A stretch of 64,000 bases of DNA from Pseudooceanicola batsensis HTCC2597. Its GTDB lineage: Bacteria; Pseudomonadota; Alphaproteobacteria; Rhodobacterales; Rhodobacteraceae. Made by a program: the position numbers and the translations under genes. The notes beneath the pieces are model-generated. The model had not been told where the DNA came from, ran no database searches, and was given only the letters and a program-made list of their open reading frames with translations. Within the stretch, counting starts at the first letter, position 1, and every line of letters begins with the position of its first letter. Location of the stretch: contig NZ_AAMO01000015.1 in assembly GCF_000152725.1 (NCBI RefSeq), positions 1-64,000 on the forward strand. The letters run 5' to 3'. This document shows positions 24,027-32,331 of this stretch, in pieces.

Positions 24027-25187
24027 TTAGATTGTTCTGGGTGTCGAGGTCGCCCAAGCCGCTTGGTAGAGAGCACTCGTGAAATCTCTGGCCAGAATGA
24101 CCTTCAGGCGTGGGTTCTCAAGCACCACGGATTGCGCTTCATCGAGTATTATTACTGACTGACCGGCAAGAGAAAGCGCTACAGCATCAGCGATGCAGTC
24201 GCGGGAAAGGCCATCGGCAAGCACCAACAAAGCTGCGTGTTGTTCTTCAGTCGGGGGCGTATGAACATGTTCGGCACGGACGCCCAGCTCCCCCAAGCGG
24301 TGAAGCGTCTCTTCAAGCACGTATTTGTTACCCAACGTGTTCGATGCAGCCAAGACAGCAACAGGGCCTCGCAGCATACCTCCAACCGGTTCTAACATTG
24401 GATGCTGCCGCTCTATCGGAAAGTCGCGATTTTGCACATAGTATGCTACGGCGAGCGACGCCTGTTCTGCCGCTGCCGTTGCATCCTCACCCTCAAGTCC
24501 CCAGTAATGTGCGAAGGTCGCAGAGAAAACGTCACCGGTGCCAATTTTGAAGACGTTAGAAGAGCGAAAGGCTGGTACGAACATTGTCCTCTTCCTGCTT
24601 TCGATGACAAGAGCTCCGCACACGCCTTGCTTTACTATGACAACCGAGGCGGCGCCCGTGTTGACAAGACTACGCGCTGAATCTTCGAGGTCAGAGATTC
24701 CGGTCCCACTAATGAGCTCCCGGGCATTTAGGACGAGCGTTATCTCGTCTGCTTCCGAGCCATTCCGCCTAAAGTGGAGAGACCCCCACGTGCCTTGGGG
24801 GTCAAAGATAGCACGCCGTGCGCGCACCACGGCGTCCCCCTCGACTAGGCCAAACCTTAACACTGTCTCCGCATCCACATGGAACGCTCTTTCTTGCGCA
24901 ATATCGCTCGGTTCAAGGTGGGGGGTGGATAGTGGATGAAAGTAAGCAAACGCTATCGGCGATTGGCGCCTCATCAGCTCCAAGGTGATGCCGCTGTCCC
25001 GATACGGCTCTAAAGCAATCGACTGATCATCTTCAAAATAGCTGTGAAGGATTGTTTTGTCACCAAGAGCGGCAAGCGCCTGTGCCGCGCGTCCACCGGA
25101 GCCAAGCAAGGTGTTCCACGCCGGGTGAAGGCAAATCTCCCGATAAAGCCCTCCAGCTATATGAATTGGCGTGCGTAATCCTGTCAC
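24027..25187 (-). CDS. PfkB-family kinase with deoxyribosyltransferase-like C-terminus
   Basis: A 386-residue protein. Residues about 8-265 are a PfkB/ribokinase-type sugar or nucleoside kinase: GGLYREICLHP, LGSGGRAAQALAALGD (substrate and Gly-Gly region), and FKIGTGDVFSATFAHYW holding the catalytic Asp of the GxGD motif. Residues about 275-386 (GPVAVLAASNTLGNKYVLEETLHRLGELGV ... SVIILDE) look like a nucleoside deoxyribosyltransferase-like Rossmann domain. GTG 25187 is chosen because it overlaps the stop of the upstream TIR-like gene as GTGA. It may make or clear a phosphorylated nucleoside used by the rest of the operon; that is inference. Confidence 0.75.
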   Translation of the reverse strand: MTGLRTPIHIAGGLYREICLHPAWNTLLGSGGRAAQALAALGDKTILHSYFEDDQSIALEPYRDSGITLELMRRQSPIAFAYFHPLSTPHLEPSDIAQERAFHVDAETVLRFGLVEGDAVVRARRAIFDPQGTWGSLHFRRNGSEADEITLVLNARELISGTGISDLEDSARSLVNTGAASVVIVKQGVCGALVIESRKRTMFVPAFRSSNVFKIGTGDVFSATFAHYWGLEGEDATAAAEQASLAVAYYVQNRDFPIERQHPMLEPVGGMLRGPVAVLAASNTLGNKYVLEETLHRLGELGVRAEHVHTPPTEEQHAALLVLADGLSRDCIADAVALSLAGQSVIILDEAQSVVLENPRLKVILARDFTSALYQAAWATSTPRTI

Positions 25188-25657
25188 TTGTAGCCGAGCC
25201 GCTGATAAACTGGCTCCTGATAGTGCCAATCATCCTTGGTTTCCATTGTCCAGTTGGTGAGAGCATGTGCCACAATTCTTGGAGAAAACGGAACAAATAT
25301 GGCCCCAATACCCTTGATAATAGGAGGGCACGTAGCCTCTTCCATGTAACGCGATCCATTGAGATTGATGCCAATGATGCGGCACCCCCTCTCTCTCGCG
25401 ACCTCCATTTCCCAGCGGACGTACTTATGCTTGGATCGGGTGTCCTGACCAATAAGAACGGCAAACGTACCGGCCAAATCAATCCTCTCGCGGCACTTTC
25501 GTTTGATATACGCTTCGTTCTCCGAATTGATCTCTTGAGCAAGCTGGCAGTTCGCGAAGTTGAAGTCGATACGCTCGTGCTGCTTCCATGCGAGCATCAA
25601 GCGATAGTAATGAATGTCGGTGCTGCTGAATCCGACGAAAGTGCGTGGAAGCCCCAT
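25184..25657 (-). CDS. TIR-like (ThsB/MTH538-type) protein, first gene of defence operon
   Basis: A 157-residue protein with RTFVGFSSTDIHYYRLMLAW at the N-terminus, the helix SENEAYIKRKCRERIDLAGTFAVLIG with a possible catalytic Glu, and KYVRWEMEVARERGCRIIGINLNG. This pattern is the MTH538/DUF1863 TIR-like group that includes ThsB of Thoeris. The start ATG 25657 has AGGTGG five bases upstream. It is the first gene of the nine-gene operon and overlaps the kinase gene. No ThsA partner is present, so this is not a standard Thoeris. It could sense infection and make a nucleotide signal, or act as effector. Confidence 0.75.
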   Translation of the reverse strand: MGLPRTFVGFSSTDIHYYRLMLAWKQHERIDFNFANCQLAQEINSENEAYIKRKCRERIDLAGTFAVLIGQDTRSKHKYVRWEMEVARERGCRIIGINLNGSRYMEEATCPPIIKGIGAIFVPFSPRIVAHALTNWTMETKDDWHYQEPVYQRLGYK

Positions 25658-26181
25658 TTAGCCACCTACTTGATGTTGGTCACTTATCGTCGACTATAGC
25701 TGGGCAGCCGGTCAACTGGAAGTCGCGCATCGCTCCGATGCGCCTCAACGGCTTCGTTGACAGGATGGCATAGCTTTAACCGAAATGGTTCCTCTGACCC
25801 ATATTTGCGTCTTTGGAATCGCGTGGCCGCTCAACAACAAGGGTCCGTTTCTCGATATTTAGCTCAGTGAACTTTTTTGCGGAAGAGCGGTTCGGAACGC
25901 TGGTTTCGACTGGCAACGTCTCCCTCAGCTGTTCCCCCATTTCTCAGTCACGGCCACCACACTTCTCCCTTTGTCTGAGTTGCATGACATGCTGGTCGCA
26001 GCTGTCGTCCCGTCCACAAAGGTTGTCGCCGATCTTTTTCCCCTGACCCTGCGGGTCATTCCGCGCGGATCAAAAAGACCGGCGCCTGCCCCTCTCCGCT
26101 GCGCTTCGCCTTCGGTGTGGCCGGGCCTTGGCAAGCTGCATGACCGCACTTCGTGCTGCAACGCAAACATGGAGAAGAGCA
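25658..26181. other. Divergent intergenic region, promoter of defence operon
   Basis: No convincing gene in these 524 bases. The part next to 25657 should hold the operon promoter (minus strand) and includes the inverted repeat at 25725-25743. The part next to 26181 precedes DUF736. No clear -35/-10 pair with correct spacing could be assigned. Confidence 0.5.
25725..25743. promoter_or_regulatory. Perfect inverted repeat upstream of the defence operon
   Basis: GCGCATCG-CTC-CGATGCGC, 8-bp arms with a 3-bp spacer, about 70 bases before the first start codon (25657). Size and place fit an operator for a dimeric repressor. No dedicated regulator is encoded in the operon itself. Confidence 0.45.
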
Positions 26182-26520
26182 ATGACCACGAACTGCATCA
26201 AATTCACCAGCGCCGACATCGAAACCGCCAAGGGCACAGGTTCCATCTCGACCCTGACCTTCGACCTCGACATCACGGTCGAACCCGTCGCGAGCACGAA
26301 CCCGATGGCCCCCACGCACCGCGTCCTCGGCCGCTCCCCGCGCGGCAAGCTGATCGAGTGCGGCGGCATCTGGAAGAAGCAGAACAAGGAGACCGGCGCC
26401 GACTACTACACGCTGACCATCCGCGATCACGGCTTCAACGCCAACCTCGGCAAGGCTGCCAACCAGGACGATCTGTCTCTGCAGGCCGTCATCCCCTGGG
26501 GACCCAAAGAGGCCGCCTAA
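26182..26520 (+). CDS. DUF736 family plasmid protein
   Basis: A 112-residue protein, DUF736 family, common on conjugative plasmids of alphaproteobacteria. It opens with TNCIKFTSADIETAKGTGSISTLTFDLDI and has the C-terminal block DYYTLTIRDHGFNANLGKAANQDDLSLQAVIPWGPKEAA. Start ATG 26182 is supported by GGAG eight bases upstream. A strong terminator follows directly, so it is probably its own transcript. Function unknown; it is usually found near transfer genes. Confidence 0.85.
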   Translation: MTTNCIKFTSADIETAKGTGSISTLTFDLDITVEPVASTNPMAPTHRVLGRSPRGKLIECGGIWKKQNKETGADYYTLTIRDHGFNANLGKAANQDDLSLQAVIPWGPKEAA

Positions 26521-26528
26521 GCCAACGG

Positions 26529-26556
26529 CCAGACCGCTCCGGCGGTCTGGCTTTTT
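26529..26556 (+). terminator. Intrinsic terminator after the DUF736 gene
   Basis: CCAGACCGC (26529-26537) pairs with GCGGTCTGG (26542-26550) with a 4-nt loop, followed by CTTTTT. Confidence 0.85.
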
Positions 26557-27157
26557 CTCGTTCCGAGGAACTGGTCCTGGGCGGGCGCAAGATCAGTGTC
26601 CGAAGAATGCCGCATATTTCGGACTCGGACGTAGTGGCGGGTAGTCAGACGGGATATGTCGCAGTTGCGGCTTCGATCTTTCTGCTCTGTGAGAGGGCGC
26701 ATCGTGGGAACCCGATGCGGAACCGAATGTCCGCAGGGAGAGCTGGCAGCTCGCTGAGCGAGGCAAGCGCACCCCTTCTCTCTTTCGAGCAACACGCGCC
26801 TGGGTCGTGTTGGCGAAGCTCCTAGGGGCGGCGAACTCACCTTGTGGAGCGAGGGTGCAAGCCGCAGATGAACGTCATGCGTCTGGAGGGCATCGTCTCC
26901 AATCCGTGTCACCGCCGCGCGCCTTTCCATCGACCTGTTGGCCTCTCAGATCGCTAGCCCGGGGTCGAGCGGTCGGCAACGCCAGGGACAGGTTTCTGGA
27001 CGGCTGACGCGCTTTACGCGCTGCGGGGCATCGCTCACAACAAACCTGCCCTCGGCGTGCTCCATTTCATTCCGCCCCGTGCCGGGTGCAGCCCGCTCTC
27101 ATGCCCCCGGTCTTTTCCACGATCCGTCCAACGACGATCAACGGAAAGGATCACACC
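26557..27157. other. Intergenic stretch with no recognised gene
   Basis: About 600 bases between the DUF736 terminator and the small 27158 gene. Open frames here look like chance frames in GC-rich sequence, with no family resemblance. AAAGGAT at about 27145 is the likely Shine-Dalgarno for the next gene. Confidence 0.4.
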
Positions 27158-27334
27158 GTGACACTCGAACAATCCATCGACCTCGCCGAACTGCAAGCCG
27201 ACATGGCCTTCGAAGCCTACCTCGCCGCCTTCGAAGAAGACGCCCATCCCGAGACCCTCGACAGCCTCGAGACCGAAGCGCTGATCGCACGCAGCCGCTA
27301 CGACGACCTGCGCTCTCAGGGACTGGGTCACTGA
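27158..27334 (+). CDS. Small acidic hypothetical protein
   Basis: A 58-residue protein from GTG 27158, preceded by AAAGGAT at a suitable distance. The sequence is helical and acidic (TLEQSIDLAELQADMAFEAY ... RSRYDDLRSQGLGH). A strong hairpin terminator follows nine bases after the stop, which supports a real transcript. Function not recognised; similar small genes occur next to DUF736 on alphaproteobacterial plasmids. Confidence 0.5.
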   Translation: MTLEQSIDLAELQADMAFEAYLAAFEEDAHPETLDSLETEALIARSRYDDLRSQGLGH

Positions 27335-27342
27335 CCCAGACA

Positions 27343-27373
27343 CCCCTGCGGGTCTTCGGGTCCGCAGGGGTTT
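27343..27373 (+). terminator. Hairpin terminator after the small gene
   Basis: CCCCTGCGG (27343-27351) and CCGCAGGGG (27362-27370) form a 9-bp perfect stem followed by TTT. The short T-tract makes its strength uncertain. Confidence 0.7.
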
Positions 27374-27746
27374 GACGTCGTCTCTCAGAAGCTTCGTGAC
27401 GCCTTCAGAGGGTGCGACCCGCGCCATCCCGCGCGGGCCGTATTCGTGTTCCTGGTGGCCGATCCGTGACCGGCTCGGGCGCTCGGACTGCTCGTCGTTG
27501 CGTGCTGCTTGAGCGCAAGTTTCGGAAGCCTACTCGACCTGGTTGTCCTGCATCGATGAGGGCGGGACCCGTTCCATGTCGCGCCGCAACGCGGGGTCTT
27601 GATGGTGTCCAATGCCCGCAAAAAAACACATCATGCAAAACGTAATATTGCGCAATGTGATTTATTGAAGTATACGCGAAGGAGAGAAGGAAGACGTTGG
27701 CAGGATATGGCCAATGTTTGCACATTTTGTCCGAGGGGTCTGACCC
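27374..27746. other. Gap before relaxosome genes, candidate oriT
   Basis: The last 150 bases before the relaxosome gene are clearly AT-richer than the surroundings and include ATTGCGCAAT (a palindrome at about 27646-27655) and a run of seven A's near 27619. In mobilisation regions the oriT commonly lies just upstream of the accessory and relaxase genes. No nic site could be assigned. Confidence 0.3.
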
Positions 27747-28367
27747 GTGCCGAGGCCAGCGAAAAACCTGAAGCTTGAAGAGCGCATCGAAGTCGCGCGG
27801 CGCTTTGCGGCGGGCGAAAGCGCGAAGGACCTGGCGGCGGCGTACGGCATCTCTCCACGCCACGTGAACCGGCTCGCGAGGGAGGAGGCGGGCGAGGGCA
27901 TAATGGTGCGCGACCCGAGCGAGACGGTGGCATTCCGGGCAAGCATATCCGAGCTCGATGCCTTCGACGCCGAGTGGCGCGCGCGGGGTTTTGCCAACCG
28001 GTCCCAGGCGCTGAATGCGGTTCTGCGAGGACGGTGCGGATTCCTCGATGTACCCCGTGATCTGGTCGCGGAGTTCTGCGCGGCATGGCGTCAGGCGAAG
28101 GATGTGAGCGACGCCGGATTGGCTCTCGCCAAGGCGGTCCATCGCTGTCGGTTGGAGGTCTCGGAGGCGGATCGCGCGGTGCTGATCGAACTCTTGAATC
28201 TGGCGCAGTCGATGAGCCGTCAAATGGGCCGGATGAAGGATGCGGCGCTGGCGCTGCGTGCTCAGGAGTGGCCTAAAAAGGAAGAAGGGCAGGGGGAGGA
28301 GGGCGCGGTTCTGGAGGATGGCCCGCGCACGATCGGGAGCGGATTGAGGCTCGTCAGGAATGGCTGA
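27747..28367 (+). CDS. Relaxosome accessory DNA-binding protein
   Basis: A 206-residue protein starting at GTG 27747. The N-terminus contains an HTH (ARRFAAGESAKDLAAAYGISPRHVNRLAREEA), and the middle has a ribbon-like FRASISELDAFDAEWRARGFANRSQALNAVLRG, as in MobC/ribbon-helix-helix accessory proteins. It overlaps the relaxase gene by 8 nt. It likely binds oriT and loads the relaxase, in keeping with this placement; the HTH plus RHH-like combination is inferred by eye. Confidence 0.7.
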   Translation: MPRPAKNLKLEERIEVARRFAAGESAKDLAAAYGISPRHVNRLAREEAGEGIMVRDPSETVAFRASISELDAFDAEWRARGFANRSQALNAVLRGRCGFLDVPRDLVAEFCAAWRQAKDVSDAGLALAKAVHRCRLEVSEADRAVLIELLNLAQSMSRQMGRMKDAALALRAQEWPKKEEGQGEEGAVLEDGPRTIGSGLRLVRNG

Positions 28368-30276
28368 TCCGCTCGCCCTCTACGCCTCGGTCATGGGCCG
28401 GCTCTGGGAGGATGAGCGCATCCGGGGGCAGGCCGCGGCGCGGATCGACGCGCGGCTGGCGGGGCGTCGGCAGGGTCGCAGTTTCGCGCGCGTCGGATCC
28501 CTGTCGGCGCGCAACGCGCTGAAGGCGGCGTCGGGGCAAAGCCGCGCGGCGGTCTTCAAACGGATCCGGGCAGGGGGCTGCAAGACGAGGTGTAGCCTCG
28601 GGGCACAGCTCTCCTATATCAACGACAAGGCCGTCTACACCTACTCCACGATGACCAACGCCCTGACCGATGCGGCGGTGCTTTCTGAAGAGCAGAAAGA
28701 GGACATCATCGAGGATTGGGCCGGGACCTGGCGTGGCTCGACCAAGCTAGGCTTCACCTCCCACATGTTGCTGTCCTTCCCGACCGACGTAACCGTTGAC
28801 CAGGTCCGCGACATCGCCATGGACTGGACGGAGCATTTCTTCGAGAGTGGCGAATATGGCGACCAATGGGACTATGTTCTCGCGGTCCATGACGACCGCG
28901 CGCACAAGCACGCACACATCATCCTGAACAATCGCGGCGTCGAAAACGGCACCTGGTTCTCTTGCTGGGCCGAAGGCGTGATGTCGCCGCAGCTCATGCG
29001 CGAGAAGCAGGCCGAAATCGCCGAACGCTATGGCGTGATGCTTGACGCGACCACCCGGCTCGAGCGCGGCATTTTTGAAAAGCCCGCTGGGATCGAGGAG
29101 ATCTACCGCGCCAAGGAAGAGGCCCGCCTGCCGCGCGAGATCGTCATGACGACCCAGGAAACCGCCATCGCCCAGGCGCAGGTGGTGGGCTTCGCCAAGG
29201 ACTACAAGAACCTCGCCGACCTGCTGGACCGGATGGACCAGCGCCACATGGCGCGCGCCCTGCGCGGCATGGCGGACGGGCTTGGCTCGGGCACGCCGTG
29301 GAACTTCACCGAAGGAGAGATAGACATGAAGGACATCAAGACCGTCGGTGATGCAATCGACTATTCCGAGCGCACGATTGAGGCGCTGAGGCTTAAGGCC
29401 GAGGAACTGGATCCAGCCGAGCGGGCCGCTTTTGAAGCCAAGGCCGCTCCGATTATCGCGGACCTCTCGCAAATGGTGCCGGACCCGGAACTGCGCGCGC
29501 GCTTTGGCAAGCAGCTCGAAGAACCCTATCCGCCCGGGGCGGGCAGCGAGGTGCTGATCGCGGCACTGCAATCCGGCAAGGACGAGGGGCTGCGCGACGT
29601 GCTCGAGCGTGCTGAGGAGGTGGGCATGGACAGCGAGGAACTGGTGGCGCGGATCGCGGCGGGTGGCACGCGGAACTACGGCATGGCGCAGGATTGGGTC
29701 GAGCGGGACATGAACGCAGTGCTGGCGAAAGACGGTCTCAGCGTGGAGGCAGCCAACGACGATCAGCTCGATGCCGCGCTCGAAAAGGTCGACGGTGTGA
29801 TGGACGCGTTGATGGAACGCGCCAAGGAACTGGGCGTCGAGATCGGCCGGACTCTCGCGGACGAAGAACAGGAGATCCTGCCACTTATCGACGAGGACGA
29901 CCGGACGCCCAATCCCTACCTGCAGGACCTCGCCGACATGTTGCGGGACGGCAAGCTCACCGAGGCACAGGAAGAGACCATCGAGCGGACTCTGCAATCC
30001 GAGCTCTTCAAAGAACTGGGCGAAGAAGGCTTGGCCGAACTTCGCCGCGGCAACTACGAGGTGCTGGATGCGGCCCTGCCGAGCAAGCTCGATCAAATCA
30101 CCGTCACGCAGGAGTTCCTGGAGATGACCTTCGAGGAAACGGGTGATCAGGTCTTCACCGATCGCGCCGCCGGGTTGCAGCAGGACAAGGCGACCGAAGT
30201 GGCGCGGCTGCGCGGCCAGCAGGAGGCGCAGGAGCTGGGTCGCGACCGCGGTCTCGATGACGAGATGGAATTCTGA
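28360..30276 (+). CDS. VirD2/MobP-like relaxase
   Basis: A 638-residue relaxase. A basic N-terminus is followed by the relaxase core near residues 80-220: probable nicking Tyr in AQLSYINDKAVYTYS, LLSFPTDVT, and the metal-binding His triad in DDRAHKHAHIILNNRG. The C-terminal half is long, acidic and helical (EELDPAERAAFEAKAAP ... DEEQEILPLIDEDD) and probably contacts the coupling protein. The gene overlaps the accessory protein gene and is followed at seven bases by the VirD4 gene. It nicks oriT and pilots the strand through the type IV system encoded at 35885-47010. Confidence 0.88.
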   Translation: MADPLALYASVMGRLWEDERIRGQAAARIDARLAGRRQGRSFARVGSLSARNALKAASGQSRAAVFKRIRAGGCKTRCSLGAQLSYINDKAVYTYSTMTNALTDAAVLSEEQKEDIIEDWAGTWRGSTKLGFTSHMLLSFPTDVTVDQVRDIAMDWTEHFFESGEYGDQWDYVLAVHDDRAHKHAHIILNNRGVENGTWFSCWAEGVMSPQLMREKQAEIAERYGVMLDATTRLERGIFEKPAGIEEIYRAKEEARLPREIVMTTQETAIAQAQVVGFAKDYKNLADLLDRMDQRHMARALRGMADGLGSGTPWNFTEGEIDMKDIKTVGDAIDYSERTIEALRLKAEELDPAERAAFEAKAAPIIADLSQMVPDPELRARFGKQLEEPYPPGAGSEVLIAALQSGKDEGLRDVLERAEEVGMDSEELVARIAAGGTRNYGMAQDWVERDMNAVLAKDGLSVEAANDDQLDAALEKVDGVMDALMERAKELGVEIGRTLADEEQEILPLIDEDDRTPNPYLQDLADMLRDGKLTEAQEETIERTLQSELFKELGEEGLAELRRGNYEVLDAALPSKLDQITVTQEFLEMTFEETGDQVFTDRAAGLQQDKATEVARLRGQQEAQELGRDRGLDDEMEF

Positions 30277-30283
30277 GGGGGAG

Positions 30284-32206
30284 ATGACCACCATGACCAA
30301 GACACTTCCCCTCTGGGCAGCACTCCTCTTCGGTGTGATCTGCGGTGCCGTCATCGGCACCATCGTCGCTGCCTTCTACCTAACCCTGGCCCTGAAAACC
30401 GGGTTTCAGAGTTACGACATGCTGGCGCTCTGGAAGGCGAGCGCGACCACACGTGCAGCGCATCCTGAAGCCTTCAAGGTGGGTTTCGGTGCCGTCGGCT
30501 TCGGGGCGATCGGCCTGGGCGCGCTGGCGCTCGCTTGGACCTGGAAGAAAGAGCGCGACGACTACGGATCGGCACATTGGCAGACCAGGGCGGAGCTGAG
30601 GAAGAACGACATGTTGGAGGCGCCGGGCAAGGGCTTCGTCTGTGGCAAGCTCGGCGCTCCGACCTCGAAGGCGGAGTTCATCTCCTCGACGACCATCCCG
30701 CATGTGATGATGGTGGCGCCAACCCGTGCCGGTAAGGGTGTGGGTTTCGTAATCCCGAACCTTCTGAGCTTTGCAGGCTCAGTCGTGGTGCTCGACGTGA
30801 AGGGCGAGAACTTCGAGAAAACCGCGCGGCTCCGGGCGCTGAACGGCGACGAGGTCTATCGCTTCAGCCCCTTTGACTGGGCCAACGCCACGCATCGCTA
30901 CAACCCACTCGCGCGGATCGCCAAGGCCCCGACGTTCGCGCAGCGTTTCACCGAGGTCTCGATCCTCGCCGACCTCTTCCTCGACAAGGACAACAAGACC
31001 CTCGACACCTTCTCCGAGGCTGGCAAGTCGATCTTTGTCGCGGCCTGTCTACTGGCGATCCAGCGCGGCACGCCGAACCTTGGCGAGGTAAACAAGATCG
31101 TTGCCGGGGGCGAATACAAGAACGCCCAGTACAAGACCTATGCCGACGAGGCCGAGGAAGACATCCTGCGCGAGCTCTGGACCAATGCGGCCTCGGCCTC
31201 ATCGCGGCTGCTGACTTCGAACATCCAGGCGCTGATGACCGCCGGCCTAAAGCAATGGGACAACCCGGCGGTGCGCTCGGCCACGCAAGACAGTGACTTT
31301 GATTTCTCGACGTTCAGGAAGACCCCACAGTCGCTCTATATCGCGGTCTCCGAGGATCACATCGCAACGCTGGCTCCGCTCCTGCGCCTGATGTTCGCCG
31401 ACCTCATCGCCTCGATCCGCCTGAACGAGCCGGGCCCGGATGAGCCCTGGCCGGTCATGATGATGATCGACGAATTCCAGCAGATGGGGGCGATGCCCTA
31501 TCTCGAACGCGCGATCCATTCGCTGGCAAGCTATGGCGGTCGCGTCGCGATGATCGCGCAGTCGCTGGCCTCGCTCGACCGGATCTATGGCCCCGAAGGC
31601 CGGGAGAGCCTCGAGAACGGGGCAGGGCTCAAGCTCTACATCACCCCCCGTGATCAGCGCACGGTGAAGGAGGTCTCCGCCGCCGTCGGCAGCACCACGC
31701 GCGAGGCGGTGACCCGCATGTACGGCCGCAACAAGGGTTTCCTTGGCGCGACCTCGACATCAGCGCGGCTGGAAGAGCGGCCGCTGCTTTCAGAGACTGA
31801 AGCGCGCCTGATGGATCCCGACGAGGTCATCATCCTCGCCTCGCCCCAGCACCCGATTAAGGCGAGCCGGGTCAAGTATTACGACGATCCGTTCTTCAAG
31901 CAGATGCTGGCCCGCCAGGAGGGCAAGCCGTTCCCCTATCCGCCGAGTGTGCAGGGCGTGGGGCCTTGGGGTAGCAACGGCGATGATGAGGCCGGCGCAG
32001 ACGAGCCGGCGAAACCGACCGAACGCGCGCTTGTCCGGGATCGCTCGCAGCGGCGCAAAGCGCGGGCGATGAGCGTCAGGACGATGGAGGCCGGGCGCGG
32101 GCAACCAGAGCCGGAGACGCTCGATCGGGACGCGGCGGTGCCGAAGGAATGGGAGGCAGTGTTGGATGCGCGGGAGGATTTCATCGAGGAGTTGATGGGG
32201 CATTGA
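30284..32206 (+). CDS. virD4: VirD4/TraG type IV coupling protein
   Basis: A 640-residue coupling protein. Two N-terminal membrane segments (residues about 8-35 and 62-85) precede the ATPase domain with Walker A APTRAGKGVGF, Walker B MMMIDEFQQMG and the family segment VVLDVKGENFEKTA. The C-terminus is charged. ATG 30284 is chosen; longer frames overlap the relaxase and lack membrane character. It links the relaxosome to the VirB channel and powers DNA transfer at the inner membrane. Confidence 0.93.
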   Translation: MTTMTKTLPLWAALLFGVICGAVIGTIVAAFYLTLALKTGFQSYDMLALWKASATTRAAHPEAFKVGFGAVGFGAIGLGALALAWTWKKERDDYGSAHWQTRAELRKNDMLEAPGKGFVCGKLGAPTSKAEFISSTTIPHVMMVAPTRAGKGVGFVIPNLLSFAGSVVVLDVKGENFEKTARLRALNGDEVYRFSPFDWANATHRYNPLARIAKAPTFAQRFTEVSILADLFLDKDNKTLDTFSEAGKSIFVAACLLAIQRGTPNLGEVNKIVAGGEYKNAQYKTYADEAEEDILRELWTNAASASSRLLTSNIQALMTAGLKQWDNPAVRSATQDSDFDFSTFRKTPQSLYIAVSEDHIATLAPLLRLMFADLIASIRLNEPGPDEPWPVMMMIDEFQQMGAMPYLERAIHSLASYGGRVAMIAQSLASLDRIYGPEGRESLENGAGLKLYITPRDQRTVKEVSAAVGSTTREAVTRMYGRNKGFLGATSTSARLEERPLLSETEARLMDPDEVIILASPQHPIKASRVKYYDDPFFKQMLARQEGKPFPYPPSVQGVGPWGSNGDDEAGADEPAKPTERALVRDRSQRRKARAMSVRTMEAGRGQPEPETLDRDAAVPKEWEAVLDAREDFIEELMGH

Positions 32207-32331
32207 CAGTATTAGGAGTTGCGACAGGACACGATAGCGAGTGCATCTGCAAGCATTCGGATTTCCCGTTGACAGGATCAGTTCAAACAGTTGAATTTGA
32301 ACGGTAGTTGGCTCTAGAAATGGGAAGACGC

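Noticed and set aside
17532..25657. Standard type IV CBASS
   Set aside because: The QueC, TGT and OGG genes are present, but no protein shows a CD-NTase (G[GS]-x9-13-[DE]h[DE]h) signature. TIR, SLOG and kinase genes take that place.
25184..25657. Thoeris system (ThsA/ThsB)
   Set aside because: ThsB-like TIR proteins are present, but no ThsA (SIR2 plus SLOG) or other known Thoeris effector was found. The SLOG-like gene at 20254 lacks a SIR2 domain.
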